From the NCBI RefSeq assembly GCF_014898815.1, contig NW_026515544.1, positions 2,418,001-2,482,000 on the forward strand: 64,000 nucleotides of DNA, written 5' to 3'. This DNA is from Panonychus citri. Its lineage: Eukaryota > Arthropoda > Arachnida > Trombidiformes > Tetranychidae. Positions 8,606 to 24,600 of the stretch are shown piece by piece; position 1 is the first letter of the stretch, and every line of letters begins with the position of its first letter. Made by a program: the position numbers and the translations under genes. The notes beneath the pieces are model-generated. The model worked only from the letters and a program-made list of their open reading frames with translations. It did not search any database and was not told where the DNA came from.

Positions 8606-11600
8606 TTAAACAGCATTGGCAAGTACACACGCAAAACAAGCAGCAACCAGTAATGTTAATCCAATTATCAACAAAACAGCAATCATAACATTCAGGAAAA
8701 GTTTGAGCATCTTCCTAAGCTCAGTGTCACATCCTTGGGTATTTTGGACTTGATCCAGTCGACATTTGGCCTGAAAACTTGACGCTGTAGGCTCAACACA
8801 ACATGAAGCTGGAACAGTTTGATCTGAAAACTCTGGTAGATTAGCTGCCCACCAAGTTGGACCATTATAACCACAGCATTTGAATGACCATTGAAGTGAA
8901 TCAATTGCTGCGGAGACGGAATTTTTCTGGGGACTATTGATTCGATATTCATTGAATGCTGTTTTAAGTTGTTTCTCTAAAACATCATCGATCTAAAATA
9001 TGAGAAAGCAAAGAAAATTATTATCAAAAAACAGTTAATAATGAATTAGGGAAGAACAGAAAAAAAGTTAGTTCTATTTATATTGAAGTAGAGAAATAGT
9101 AAAGCCTCAATTCTTATAATTAATATAATTGAAGCTCTACTCCATTTCTAACGATACTAATGTTACCAGTAAAGTAATGACATTAATTGTTAGTAATCAA
9201 TGAAAAGAGTAAATTAGAAAAAAACAATCATGGTTGTAAATTAATCGATCATTTATGGTGTCGAATTAATTGCTTAACCATTGAAGGTTAATCTATTTTA
9301 ATAATTTCTCTTTCTCACTTGATTATATCTCAACCGTTAATGTAATTTCCAGTCGTTTATGTAATCAACTCAATTGTCAATTAGATTTAACACCGAGTTT
9401 AATAGTATATTAGTCTTACCTTGACATTGTAAATGATGAATATGATAACCGGAATAATCAAGAGAATCGCTAAAATGCCAACCGTAAAACAATACTGAAG
9501 AAAATGGAGAGAAAGTTAATTAGTCCAGTTAATCGAGTTACCCCATCGTTAACAATTAACACTCACCATTCGAAGCATACAAGAGCTTTCCTTAATTGCT
9601 CCGAAACAACCGAAAAAGCTGATGACAAAAACTGCGACTCCCGTTAAGATAACTATTATCGCCCCACTGTCCGGTGTATCGATGATCTGTTTAAAGTCCA
9701 TTGATTTAACCAGGAAATAAACTCCAAGACCGGAAATTGCTGCACCAAGGCACTAATGATGAAAATGGATAAACAAAAGGAGCAAACATTAATTTCATCT
9801 GTAAAACAATTTGTAATAAATGATTGATTGTGTCCAATATGTTCATTTGAGATATTAATTTAATCAGTCATTGTAAACTCATTGTATTCATATTTAATGA
9901 TTAATTGTTTTTCTCATTCATATTGTAACTAAATTGATTGTAAAATCAATCAATTGTTATTGTAGAACATTCAAAAAATATTTATTACGTAATTTTATTA
10001 GTTTCCATTAAGGAATATTTGAAAATCAAATTTACTACAAACAACAATCAAGGTTAATTTTAATTGTATCACAACAAAAACTTTTGAAAATTTTGATTTC
10101 TAACTGATAATTGAAAATTCTGCTTGATTGTGTTACAAGTAACTGAATTTAACAAAATTTATATTCAATTTCAATCAGAAATAAACAAATTTACATTAAA
10201 TGGACAATCAGAATCAAGAACAATCAAACAAATGTAGATCAATTTATGAAGAAATTGAATCTTCTCTACCGATTGACCCTTCGAATTGATTCAAACTGAC
10301 CATTGAACAGAAGAAGAGATTTGAACCGAATTTCCAATTTTAGAAAAAAATTTCAACTCGATTCTTAATCATGGATAATGTTTACATGGGAGAATAGTAA
10401 TAATCATTGAACTTGGATTTAAATCTTCAGGTAAAATTGGGTTAAAAGTTTTTCTCTTGAAGGAAAAAACGATTGACATGAAAGGTAAGAAAAGTAGATT
10501 AATGTAATAATCCATAAAGAGAAAAAGTTTCTTTCGATATTCTAATGAGAATATCAATATTTGAGGTTCATGTTACCTGAAATTGAAGGTTTTGTTGATT
10601 CTCAAAAGAAGATGAGTGATTAACTAAGAAACTTAATTATATTTTAATCGTATCGACAAAAAGAAAATGTTGATTACAATTGAAAGAAAATGACATGTTG
10701 GACTTTTTTTTTACAAATTCTATTCCATTTCGTGATCATGTTGATCATTAATCGAATCAAATTGCCAACGATTGAATTTTACAATTTCGTTTATCAGGTC
10801 AAGGATTAATCGACAAGATAATCATCAATTCGTTGAGAGAGTTAATTAATAATCAACTTTCAATGTGTTATGATGTTAATTGAGCTGATCAATTGGTTGA
10901 TTGTTAAGAAATTAACTGTAATAAACAAAATTTTTATTCCGCTTCATTTGAACAATTAATTTAATTGTTTAACCCTGAGAATTAACTAGTGAGACAAATT
11001 AATTATCAACTGAACACAATTTATTTATTAATCTACCAGAGAAAGTCAATGTTGTTTTTATTTTTTATGGTTGTGATTAAGTTAATCAACTGTCAGTGTT
11101 TTCCTCAAGTGATTAATTACAGATCTTTATATCATCTTCGTTTCTGATAATCACTGCGTAATTATCAACGATCTTGATTACTGCTAAATCAACAACAATC
11201 AACATCCATATATTGATGGGATATAATCATGGATTCTGTCAACAGGTGATATAAAAGCTAATAAAGTAAAAAAGTCATCAGAAACTAGATCAAAGGTAAA
11301 ATAGAAGAAAAAAATTGGACCAATCAAAGTAGATTAATGATTATAATCACTAATTAATGTCACAATTAATACATGGAGTCGACAGAGAAATTGGTATTTA
11401 GATCAATACCGATATTTTTGGGAGAGTTAATAAAGAAATCAACTATCACGCAATCAACAATTAACTCGGTAAAAGTTAAAAGACAAAGGAAAAGAGTAGA
11501 GATTAGGTTAATCAGGATAGAGATTAAATCGACGATCAACTAGATGTTAATCTATCGGCAAATTGGATCACATATGCAAAAAGAATCGACAATTTTAACG

Positions 11601-13410
11601 GTTAACCCAAATTCGGGTTTAAGGAGCAAAAACAATTAGAGTTATACAATAAGAGAAGTTGATGATTCTTAAATCATAATTAACCGAGTGATTAATTAGC
11701 CAAAGAGGGAGAAAATCTGTTCAACTATTAAATCAACAATCATCATTAACAAATGGCAATTAATCTAACATGTTGATCTTGTTGAGTAACAAATCTGATG
11801 ATGAGGTTAATTGGGATAAGAGATAATTGTTTGAATCTCTGTTTTCATGATTACATTTTCCATGTGCTCATCAAGACCCGTAGATCTGTGAAGTTAATCA
11901 AGCTTGAGATGCTTTTTTTTTGTCACTTTTTCCTCCATAATCTTTTAATCATTCAAGGACAACAATCGGAACTGCAATGATTAAGATTTACCCTCAACAA
12001 TCAACATGGAAATTAATTGGTAATTAGTTGATCAAGAGGAAAACCCTAAAAATTACATAGAGAGACAAAGAGTTAAAACCAATAAGAGAGGGGAAAAATT
12101 AAATTGTTTCAACAATAATAATCAAAGATAATTAAGTTAATGTGGTTAACCTCAATTTCTGGAAATGTGAGAGACCTTGTGAGTGTTTAGCTAATTGTCT
12201 GTTGATTGTTTTTCTAGTGTTTACCTGACACCATGTTGATTATTACCAACAATCTAATAACATTAACAAAGTACAATGTAGTTAATTGTTAATTGTAGAC
12301 GAAATTTTTGTTCTATTGCAACAAGTTTTCTGTTGATGATTATTGCAGGAAGATGAAGATTGGGGAAAGAAGGGAAATTATCATCATGATGGAGAAGAAA
12401 AATGGAGGGAAAACTGAAGGAAGAAGCAGGAAAAGGAAGAAGAGAGGAAAAGGTGAGAGAAGAACAAAAATGAATTTTTGTTCGGACATGAGTGTCAAAA
12501 GAAAAGAACAAATTAATTGTACATTTTTTCTTCCATTTTTCATTGGAAATTGTTTTTCTTTTTCTATTCTCAAGTTTCAAGTTACCTGGACAACAAATTC
12601 TCTCATCGTAATGTTTTTATTTTCCATAGAAAATAATACCAACCATGTTTTCACCTTTCAAAGTGTTTTTTTTGCTTTGTTATGATTATGGAAAATCTCT
12701 CTCATATTTATCAACTTTTCCTCTTCCCCACCCACTCCCTCTCTTTGTGTAGTAATTAGATTGATATTAACAAAAGAAATAACAAAATGGCTCTTTGAGA
12801 GAAAAGAACAAAAAAAAACAAGAGAATAGAACAAAAAATCACTCTAACCAAAGTATTGAAAGTATCAAATGACTTAATTGTTTAGCATTAAAACACAAGA
12901 AATGAAAGTAGGAAAGAGAAATCAGTTAATTGTGATCACCTTGATTCACTTTGATCATCACAAATTAGCTAAATTTGTCGAAGCAATTGAAGATTATTCA
13001 ATTTTGCTCTATTTTATCACCAAAGTATTAGAAAAATACAATCACACAAGAGAATCAGTTTATCTTGTAAATATCATCATGACTTTGTAAAAGATCACAA
13101 TTAACTGGTTATACTTGTTGATACAATTAAGTGAGTAATCATCATAAGTTAATCATTTTGTAATGTAATTGTTGCTATTAGTAAGAGGATGACTAAGGTA
13201 ATATTGAAGGAAAAAGGATTGAAACAAGTTAATTGAGTTACAATTGATTGAATGTTAAAAAGTCAACCTAAAACTGTCAATCAATTGTTCAACAATTAGA
13301 TTAATTTTGATTACAATTAACACAATCAACAGTTGAATACTTACCACAAAAATGAAATTGAATGTGAACAGGACAACCTGTATACACGAGTTACTACAAC
13401 CCTTAACCAT
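8606..13410 (-). CDS. Tetraspanin, four coding exons
   Basis: Four-pass membrane protein that organises partner proteins into membrane microdomains. Exons: 13410-13345, 9752-9567, 9494-9420 and 8992-8606, all in phase 0 with GT-AG borders, giving 237 residues. Short N-terminus (MVKGCSNSC), TM1 about 11-37, a small loop, TM2 about 52-73 ending in FFGCFGAIKESSCM (typical tetraspanin turn), TM3 about 85-107, and a large extracellular loop at 108-203. That loop has the signature CCG at 148-150, PASCC at 170-174, and single cysteines at 186 and 197: six cysteines, enough for three disulfides. TM4 is about 204-228, with C-terminal cysteines that may be palmitoylated. Intron 1 is 3.6 kb; the others are 72 and 427 nt. 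No extracellular N-glycosylation motif is obvious. The family is certain; the subfamily is not assigned. Confidence 0.93.
9753..13344 (-). other. Tetraspanin intron 1 (3.6 kb), no nested gene seen
   Basis: AT-rich filler. Overlapping plus and minus frames at 12263-12685 are open only because of purine/pyrimidine-biased sequence and show no known domain. Confidence 0.6.
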
Positions 13411-15615
13411 TTTGATTGAGGATTTGATGAGTTACACAAACTGATGAGAGGATAAAGATGTCGTGTTGATTTTAATTCACAATTAAATGATGGTGATGAT
13501 TGTCACTTGAAGATGAGAATACAAAACAATGAGAGAGAAATTGAAACCAGTTATCAACTGTAAAGGTGAAAGAAAAGAAAAGAAAAGAAATAATTAGAAA
13601 CAATAACAATAAGAAAATGACAGAGTTTAAAAAAATCAAAGTGAAGAAAATTAAATCATACTGAAAGAGAAAATGAATAATTGATGAAATTGATGATTAA
13701 TTAAATGGAATCCTGATGAATAATACAATTTACAATAAAAGAATATAAAAAACAAGGGAATTGAGTCACTTGAAGTCTATTCTTAACTGAAGAAAAGTCA
13801 AGTTGAAATGAATGAGATTATCAATATTCCCATAGAGACCAATGTTTCTCTCTCACTTATCATCTTTCTCCCTTTTTATCTTCTCTTCCTCTCTCTTTCT
13901 CTCTCTCTCTCTTCCATTTCTCAGTAAGTGAATACATTTTCATCTTCGAGAGAGAAATTACCTGAGATCTAAAGCCTGAATGTCTCTCACCTTTCGATCA
14001 TTATTTTCTTTTCGTTTCCTTGATTTATTTAATTCTCGCAACAATTGAAATTCAATAAGATTTATAATGAATTTTTTCTTGCAACTCGATTGATTTTAAA
14101 TTAGATGTAATTATAATTAGAATCAATTTATTTTCCTCTCTCAGGTCAATATATCACAACCAAAGGGTCAACATTTGAGATCCAAGATTTTCATAGTTTA
14201 ACAGAAACAAAATCAATTGGTTTACATTTGATCAACAAAATTGTTCATTGATTGAAACAATTGATTAACTTGTTAAATATTGATAACTAATTCATTGACT
14301 TTTTTGTTTAACAATTTGATTGATGTTCAATTGTTAGTTTAATGATTTTCTCTCTGAACAATTTTGTCTTAGTAAATCATTAATTATCTAAATAGATTGT
14401 TAGGAAAAGAAACAGTCAACTTACAATTTAATCGGTTGATATTTTTCTCATCGTTGTAAACAAATTGGATTCCAATTGAACAGCAAATGAAGACGTAATT
14501 TGATGATGAACGTCACATTAATTGTAAATGTAAATGTAAATTGTTTGTCTGGTTAAGCACTTTGAATTAATTATTGAGAGAAACTGGAAATTGTTCACTT
14601 TTGAAAAGGTTTACCTTGAGAACTGATTCTGAACACACACACTTAAACAATTTAGGACAATAGTTTAAGATAGAAACAGTTAAGATGATTGTTAATAAAC
14701 CTTGATTGTTGAAGATTTAACAATAATAAATTTTTTGATTGTAAACAAAAAGTTGAAGTTGAAAATTCACCAATTTAGTTTGTTTCGTTACAACCAGATG
14801 GAAGCACAGATCGAGATGTAACATTTTGTTTTCGAGTTGATTTTTTTTCAATCATCATCTTAATTACATTTGATTGTGGGTAATAAAATTATCCTGAGAT
14901 GGTCAACTGGAATTACGATAACCAATAGGATGAGTTCTCGGTTTTAATTGGTAATTCAACCAAGATCGATGTTCGTAGATCATATTGGGATTGAAGATTT
15001 TTACTCAGAATTGAGTATTGACGATTTTGTAATTGTAATTTCCTTTCGTTTGGATTAATTGAATTGTCAAAAATCGTGGAAAATCATGAAAAACGATGAG
15101 TCCGGTGGAATTGAGGAAAATTAGTATGAGATTGCCCTGATCCATGAGATAAAGAGAATAGGAGAGAGAATCAGAATGAAAAAGCTCGAGCTTGGAACAG
15201 GATCAGTCTCAGATCATCTTTCTCCATGTGAACATTGAATTAGAACGAAAAGTTTGATTAAAGATGAAGTTGTTGTTAATCACTAGAAAATCCTTTCCAT
15301 TGTATTCCAACAAGTCACAATTTCAATAGTCTTAAAGGTTAACTAAATCAAAGTCAACCTAGTCAACTGTTAATCCAAATGATAACCAACAACTTTAAAA
15401 TGATTAATCAGAATCCTTAGTGTCTTTTGGGTAAAGTTACAAAATATTGTTCAAATATCGCCAATAGAGTAACTTTTGTGCCATGATCACCATAATCAGT
15501 AAACATTATTATTACTTCATCAACTAATTGATTGTGAATAGGAAATAATCAATCATAAATAGTTGATTTACTATTCGTTTTTTTTGTTCAACTCTAATTA
15601 CCAATAATAAACAAA
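13411..15615. other. Divergent intergenic region, tetraspanin/neuroligin
   Basis: The 2.2 kb between two start codons facing away from each other should hold both promoters and untranslated first exons. A possible minus-strand donor (CTCAG|GTAATT near 13961) could close a tetraspanin 5' exon. AAAGA-type and pyrimidine-rich simple sequence occurs at 13565-13589 and 13860-13920. Nothing firmer is visible. Confidence 0.45.
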
Positions 15616-18600
15616 ATGGATAAAATAAAGTTCAAGTCACAATTATCATCGATATCAATCCAACAATTATCGGTGAATATCCAACAAGTGAAGTTTATTC
15701 TAATCATCTCATTAACCACTAATTTAATTGTTCTATGGTTAAATTGTGTCAGTGTGTTGGCTGATTTTACTCAAAATAAGAGACCATCAACTCGGATAGT
15801 TACAACTAAATATGGATCATTACGAGGTGTTCACATTAATTTACCACACAATTTACAGCCGGTTGAAATGTTTCTAGGTGAGTAATTAACTAAATCCAAT
15901 CAGTTAACCAGAATAATCAAATTTGTGTGTTAAAAGATCTAAAGAGTAAAAAAAAAGATGGTAAAATTTTAGTTACAACCAAACAATTTAAAATGTAAAT
16001 TACATTTCATTTGATTATCTTATTTAGGAAAGATAAAAAAAACAAAATTAAATAAGAATCAAGAAAATTCATCACTAAAATATTAATTCAATTAAGAAAC
16101 AAGATTGAATATAAAATTCTTATTCAATCTCAATTGAATTAAAATTACATGTTATGAGATTTTGAGTAACAAAAACAAAAACATAACCATAAATAAACAC
16201 AATCAAATTAGTGATACGATCTAAATTATTAAGAGATTTGAAATGTTTTATGTTTCACATTTTCATGGTGAAAATATTTTCAAGTTAATTGTTTCTCATT
16301 CAATCGTTTAATTATCACAGGTATTCCATATGCTAGTCCACCTACTGGTAAATTAAGATTCATGCCTCCGGTTACTCCAGCTCATTGGAGTGGAATCAGA
16401 AATTCTGATAAACATGGTCACGTTTGTCCACAAAATTTACCAAATATTACCAATGAACCGGAAACACTACGTCGGATGACCAGAGATCGACTTTTCCAAT
16501 TGAAAAGGTTGATCCCATTACTTCAAAATCAAAGTGAAGACTGTTTATACCTCAACATTTACACTCCGGCACCTAAAGGTAAGAGAGAAACGAAGACAAT
16601 TAATTTTTCAACAACTCTAATCAACTACAATTAGTAACCTCAACAATGCACTTAAAGTAATCAGTTAATTGTGTTAATTTCAATACATTGAAATGTGTCA
16701 AAGGTAAGAGAGAGAGAGAGAGAGAGAAAGGATTACCTTTGTTAAGTAACATTCCCCATGAACCATGTGTTCAAATGGTTAATTGATTGACGTTCAATCT
16801 TCACATGTAATTTATAAACCATTTTGTAAGATATGATCAATATTCAATGTTCCCATTTAATTACCAATTTGAAAGACTTCAATGTTATAGGAGAACTTTT
16901 TTTTCCATAGTCAAAAAGGGTAAATTCATTAAGAGTCTTCCATTTTTCCTTATTGGTATTTGTTGCCTGTAAAAGGAGAGATTGAAATCATTTAGTGTTT
17001 AAGATCATGAGAAGAGGAAAAGGTGTTAAAATTGATTTACCAGGAATAAATTCACAAGATTATTAGATTTACTAACTAGATCATGAGAGCTTAATAATTG
17101 TCTATAAAATGTGAAGGTGTAATTGATGGTAAGATGAAAGGTAAGATTTAAGGTAAGTATCACATTCAACTGGAATCCATCATTTATGGTGTTTAACACA
17201 ACTAGATTAATTTAATCTCTCCATAGAAGATTTATGTTGATTAAGAAAATTTGATTTACATGGAAATTAAGTTGATTAGTTGGAGAGAGAAACAAAAAAA
17301 AAAGGGTTGACACTTTGAGGTAACCATTTTGAATTAATGTCTCTTTCCAAAATTTTTCTTACAAAAAGGAGATCCGAGTAAACATATTTTCCACTGAACT
17401 GACCACAGATTCTACAAAACAGATCGATTAACATTTAAATTAGAAATTAGATTAAGTTAATTAACTAATTAGTAAAGAAAGAAACAATTTGAAGAAGAAA
17501 ATTAAAAAAAATGGTCGACAAAACGTTCGATTGGACACTGCCATCTATCGATTTTTATTCCAACTTTTTTAATCGAATTTTTTTTTATTCTTTTTTTGTT
17601 TTAATTCTGTTAATCTCTTTAACTCTTCAACAATCAACTAGTTGAATCTTTTTCTCCTTCTAATTAATTTGATTCACAATTTGATTTTTTTTCCTTCTAA
17701 TTGTCGGGTAAATGAATGTTCCATGTTAACTATTGTAATTAGAAAAAAGTTAATCAAGACTAATTAACTGAATGGAATTGATTTTCTTTCACTTTTTCGG
17801 TTTGTGTCTTGTTATTATTTACTAGTGAATCTCTTATGTGTTTCTGGTGATTAATTAATTGGATTGTTTTCAAATTTCCATTTGACTGTGAATGTCCAAG
17901 TGGTTAATTTACTTGTGTGAATTGTAGCTGATTGTCCAGTTAATCTTGGACTCAAGTATTATCTTGTCCATCTCTTGTGTTTTCTGTCCGATTTGATGTG
18001 ATTTTTTTTTCATCAAAATCTTTTTTCTAATGGTGAATATTACATTTTGAAATTCATTCCTTTTCTGTGTCAATCTTAACTTCTCAAATATCGTATTATT
18101 ATTGTGTCAGTTTGTTTATCAATTCTTGTTAATCTTCATTTTTATTCGTATTGATTCATCTTTATTCTTTTTTCTGTGTCAATTCTTTCAATTCTCAAAG
18201 TGAAGTGAATACTTGGTGTTTCTTTTTGCATCTTCGTCATCACCTTATTTCCATGATGTCTTATGGTTTTATCTCTTTATTTTTTTTTCTCCGTTGATTT
18301 TGATGTTCATCTTTATCTCATTTCTCTTCCCTGCAACCCTTTTACTTGCTTTAATTCACCTTGTCACAACACAACAAAATCATGTGAGTAATAATATGTT
18401 TTTCTTTTATCCATGAGAAATATACAGTACATATATTTAAGAATGTTACATCTCTGTGTCTCCTCTATGTGTTTTCATCGTCACAATTTAAAAGAAGGAA
18501 CAAAAATTAGAATACATTTGGCATGGTTACTGAAACGAGAAATACACAAGTTATATTATTATTTCTCTCCCTCCATCTCTCACTCACTCATAATAAATAT

Positions 18601-21600
18601 ATCTGATACCGAAAAAGATAACTGATATTGTTTATGAATATTCACCAGTGTTAAGTCTAACGAAAAGAATCAGAATTCAAATTATCTTGAGGTAGAGAAT
18701 GAACAAAGAAAATTATGATGAAGGAAAAATAAGTTCTCCCATGTAAGAAATAGTGATTTCTTTTTTAGAAAGATATTTATTATATATATTTTTTTCCATA
18801 CTCTTCAATCATAGATATATTTCAATCATGATCTATTGTAGTTATCCCACTATTTTTATCATTTTCTATTTCAATTTTGACATCACTTGATTAAACCTCA
18901 ATACAGCAAGAAAAACAGGTAAAAATAATGTATTACAAGACCTTTAATGTTTTGATACCCATAAGGTAATCATATTATTATTATATCTGTATTATTCATC
19001 CATTTGATGCAAAAGTATACAGACAATATTTTAGATATTGTAAGACAATAATATTATGATAACAGTAATCATGATTATTGTGAAAATCTCATTACAGTTC
19101 TTGAAATAGATGAAAAAAAAAACATAGATTTCATGATACATGTGATCAATCTGATAAGATGAATTGACAGGAAGTTAAGGTACTTCCTTCAATATTATTC
19201 TGAAATTTTCTTCTTCCCAATCCATAGATTCTATCTCTTTGGAAGTTCATCTTCTATCCAGAATCGAGTATTTTTTTTTCTTCAAAAGTTGACCTTATAT
19301 TGACCCTTGTCGAAAGTATCTTGATGAACTGAAACTGATTACTTTTATCATTGTTTGTCATTAAAACTCATAAATACCTTTGACTTATCTTTACCTTTAG
19401 CAAATAAATTAGGTTAATCGAGTTGATAAAATTTCTAATCAAATCAATTTTTCATTGATAACTATCAACATTTTTGCTTTGTAATTGTCAGATTACAAAA
19501 AGCAATCTAATCCACCTTTCACTCAGGTTAATCCCCTCATCAACAAAGCATAAATAATAACAGTTCAATGTGACCCTTTAACTTTGATCAAATCTTATCA
19601 TTGATTTAATATGTTATTTGCCATAGTAATTAATTATCAATTTAAATAATTAATGATGAATAACATGATTAAAGATAATTAAAAGATATCACAAAAATGT
19701 TATCACGTTAATTAACTAAGATTACGATTTGATGAAAACATCACCAACTTTCATTTACCATTTTAACCAAAGACCTGAATCAAATGTTGATAGTTAGTTA
19801 ATTGCTGTGTGAGTTTTTTTTATATCAAATGATTTGTCTATTTTCCCCCTTAATAATTTAAATCAAACTAGATTAGAATGATATTTATATCATCATTAAC
19901 TTGATTTCATTATCTTCCAGTATCATGAGCCTTATATGCACAGAAACAAGAGCAATTGTTTCCAGAACTTTTTTTTCCTTAAACAAACAATTCATTTTAA
20001 AGATAACTTTTTTCGTCTTATATCTTTTCGTATATTCAAATTGATCCCCAGGTTGTAATTTGTAAATTACAATCAAAATCATTACTTTTAACACACTTAA
20101 CTCTCTATGTGACTCTTTTGTTGTTAATGAGAAAATATAATTATAGTTCTGACAAAAACAATCGATGTAAAATAATAACAGTTTATCATCATTACCATTT
20201 CTCATCATTCCTAAAACCTCCCAGTTATTAAGATGAAATAATAAATGTTGAACAATTTACCGTTAAATTAAAATTGAAAGAAGCAAAATTTTGGTAACAA
20301 TAATGATCATGTTGATTAAAATGATACCAGTTATCATTGTAATACTAACCCAGTATTTAAAATCATCTCTAGTTTTCAATTTAAACGTATCATTGAGATT
20401 CAATTGATTCATGAACAGCAATTTAATATAATTTAAATTACCTTTTATTTGTTTTATTATATATACGTTTTGCTACATTAATTTTTATTCTAACATTTGA
20501 AAAACAATTTATCTTAATAATAAGTTTTTTTTTCTATTCCATTCCAACTCATCATTATCGTTACCAACTTCATGTTATCTACCATGAGTTTCATGGTTAT
20601 TTGCTAATGTGAATAACTTTCTAAGCCCATTGAGACCTCTAGTTCTTGATAGTCATGGCTGCCTTTTTTTCTGTTTTAATTCTAATATATTTTGATTAAT
20701 TGTCGACGATTTTTATTAATCCAGTGTATTTAAAGTTAACTAATCGTTTTCAGAATTAATTAAGAAATTGTTATCATGTTAATATATTAAGAAGTCAATC
20801 AGTTGATTGATTTGGTTGAAACATGAGAGTTGATTAAAGTTATGATTACACTTTAGTTAGTAACTAATTTACTTGATGATCAAATTAATTATTATTAATT
20901 ATCGAGATGATTGTATTACCACCGTGATGATTATGTATAATCAACAATGAAAGTAAAGTCACAATCCAAGTAATTTGTGTTAGCTTCATTAATTTATGAT
21001 TATTACTGTCATTATCAATTTGATTTCTAGTTATATTGTTCATTACCATGATCACAATTAACTATTAATTCAATTTGAGAGGTTGGAGGTTAATAAATAT
21101 CCAGCTTAATAACAAATTATGATCACTAAATTACCTCTTTCTCTTACTTTTTCAAATCTAATTAAATTTTGGTAACTCTTTAACCACTAAATCAAAAAGG
21201 TAATCATTGACCTTAGGTCATTTGATAATGATTACGATATGTGGTTAGAGTTAAATTGAAGCCTTCAAGTAGCATAAGTAATCATCATGATGATTGTTAG
21301 GAGCCACAAAAAAAGTGATAATGAAAGAAAATTAAATGAACTCATCTACAATTGATTCAAAACAATTTTATCATTAAGATGACCATTACATGTACTATGT
21401 CCATTTGCTCCATTTCTCTTATTATGTTGAAGTAATAATATTTCATTCATCATTTTCTGTATACAAATGATAATAATAGATTGAAATTTTATCTTTAACT
21501 TGAATCTGAATGAAAGTTTTTCTCTTTTCATAGTTTGGATCATTGGATTCAAGACTTTTCCCTGTACCATCTCAATGAATTTTCATTCCGTGAGAAAGCT

Positions 21601-24600
21601 AGAATGAGAGAGTAAGATAACTTGAAACCAATATTCATCTCAACGATAGAGTGTTTTCTTTTCTTTTCTTCATGAAAATGGATAAAAGTATAAGAAAATT
21701 ATCTTCCATCTTGAATTATTATTGTTCTGCTTCTCAGCATGGTAAAAGTTTCCTGATGATTCGATGAAACATTTTCTGATCCTGAGAAAAAAATATGAAA
21801 CCGTTGAGATACAGAAGAGAAAGACAGAGACAATTTTTGGATTTAAGAATAAAGCAGAAAGAAAAGAAAAAAGTTAAGATGAAAAGTTACCAAGTTTTCA
21901 AGAAGAATATGATGATGATGATAATGATGATGTTACGAAGATGAGAAAAAGCATAAATGTGAGTTCAAACTGATGAAAATGATATCAAATGAAATGGTCC
22001 ATTTGACGATTAAGAAGGTGGAATTGATGACCAGAAAATGGGTGGGATGAAAGTCTAACATATGATAGAAACCAAATGTCCATTTGAAATATAATCTTCT
22101 TTGTATATTCAATTTGATATAATTTTCTCCCACATCTTCCTCTCACTGATTTCCATTAACTTGAGTTAATAATTGTAAATTTACAGTCAACTTATTGTAT
22201 TTTCATGTTGGGTTAATCGTGATTAACAAATGATCATCATAAATATTAATAATATACTCGTCTACTCAATTACAATTGAAATTAATGATTCAATTCAAAT
22301 GTTTACCTTTTCATTTTCATAAAATTAAGTAATGATAGTTTTTAATTTCAATGTTATAAACAAACAAAAATTACATTTCTATGTTTACTCAATACAAGTT
22401 AACCCTAACAATTCATTAATATTGAACAATCTGTAATCTGTTGAGATAATCTTTCAGTCTTGAAATAATTAGAAATTAATTGACTTGAATCATGTTATTC
22501 AAATTTCTTCAACAAAGTTGACTAAGTTAATTCTTTAATTCTATTTTTAATTGGTACAGTCGTTTAATCATTAAAGTTAATCTTGATCAATGATTTTTAC
22601 TTTATTCACTTGAAAAATTTATTAATTGTAAATGTAACAAATATTTGCTCATTTTAATACTTTTAGATTTAATTTAATTAATCTTATGGGAATCAAATAA
22701 TTGAAATGTAATCTAATGTTACGATTATTATTAATATTATCCAATTTATGATATATTAACTTTAAATCACAAACAATTATTACGATTCACGATTTTTTGA
22801 ATATTGAAGAAACTAGACTAATGTCATAGGCGGTCAGGGTCAAAAGTTATTAATTTGCTTACTTTAATAATAATTGAATCGAAATAGTTGATTACGATAA
22901 TTAAATGTAATCATATTATGCAATCAATGATCAATGGAAGTTTTTCTCGTCAAGTCTTAACCCTAAATCTATTTAAACTAATTCATTTGAATTATCATGA
23001 TCTCATGATGAAACCTTATTGATCACAATATGGGTTTCATCTTATATATTGATTAACTTTTGTTTCCTTTTCTGCTGGTCAATCTATTATTTCTCAACAA
23101 TTTGTGACAATTTATCTTAAGATTTATCCTTTTTACTGTCTATGATATTGATCAAGATGGATAAAAATACAAAGATACATCAGTTGATAATAATTCAGAA
23201 TTTTCTGTAAAAATAGAAAACGCGATCATCATGAAAATAGCATCTCTTTCTTATTATATTCCCAAAGGAGATAGTGGCACAAAATTCAGGTCATCCATTC
23301 GGACATCATGGACTTTCCTTGGTCAAGCAAAAAAAAAACAAGGTTATCATCCTTAACTTGTTTTCTTTTTCACAAAAAAAGGGTAACATCATTTTTTTTA
23401 TTCTGACTTATCCAAAGATAAAATTGAAGTGACCAATGTCCATATTGTAAAAATGGGTTGTTTTTTCATAGAATAAGTGATAGAAGGAGAGATGATAAAG
23501 GAATGATATATTTGAACAAGAATTCTGTCAACCTTTAGAACAACTTCTTTGTCTTGTAAGGTCAATTCTTTAAAAGTATTATTATCTTCATCATCTTTCC
23601 GACCGATAGCTATTGAGAGAGAAAAGGTATCTTGTCCATCTCCTTTTTTCTTCTTTCTATCTATTCATTATTAGAAGTTTTTATCAACTCCTCATGGGTT
23701 AACCATTTAGTCTCTCTCCCATATCATCAGTATGGTCATCATCATCTTCCCTAATCATACAAAATACAGTCTTGTACTCTTTTTTTATAAACAGTTAGTT
23801 GTTGATTAATGATTTCAACTGAGCACAAGAAAACTATGTTTACTCAATTGAATAGATATAAATATCATGATGTTTAAGATTTTCATCATGATAATATACA
23901 GAAAGTTTATCTCAATATCTTTTGCTGATCAGTCTGAAATATCATATGAAATATGGATTATAAAATCTACTTTTACTAAGAAAAAAATCCACATTTAGCA
24001 TATTAATATTTAAAATGTCATTTATTCAACAGAGAGAGAGGTTTATACAGTATATGAGTAAAGTTTAATAGTAAAATGAATGATATTATCAAACATGCAT
24101 TGGGAGATCATCAATTCATTTTTTTTTAGTCAAAACTGATAAAGATTAACAAAAATACATAGATTAAAAATTGATATTTATGATTAATAAAACGCAATAT
24201 CTTTGCATCAGTGTAAGATCGATTGGTATTAGAATATTTTTTATCCTTAATCCATTACTATTATCCATTCATATAAGGATTACTTGGTGTTATCTAAGCA
24301 ATTTCAATATATCAACGTTAGCATTATCATTTAGTACAGTGTATTTAATGTTATCACCATTTTACCCTTGACATCAACTCTGGTCCGTTTTCATCTTATT
24401 AATATTATTGCTGATAATGTTTAACTAATGTTACTTGACCTTGTGATATTTGATATTTTTCTTCATCATCTTATCAATTGACCATTGGTCAATGATTATG
24501 CTAATACTGATAATTTCCTAAGCTACTATTACAATTCCTCAGTGGGTCAATCTTTATTAAACTTACATACCTTCTCACCCGGTTACATATCATTGTATAT

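Noticed and set aside
12263..12685. Overlapping frames on both strands in the tetraspanin intron
   Set aside because: Open because of purine-biased sequence; Lys/Arg-rich on one strand and Phe/Ser-rich on the other, no domain.
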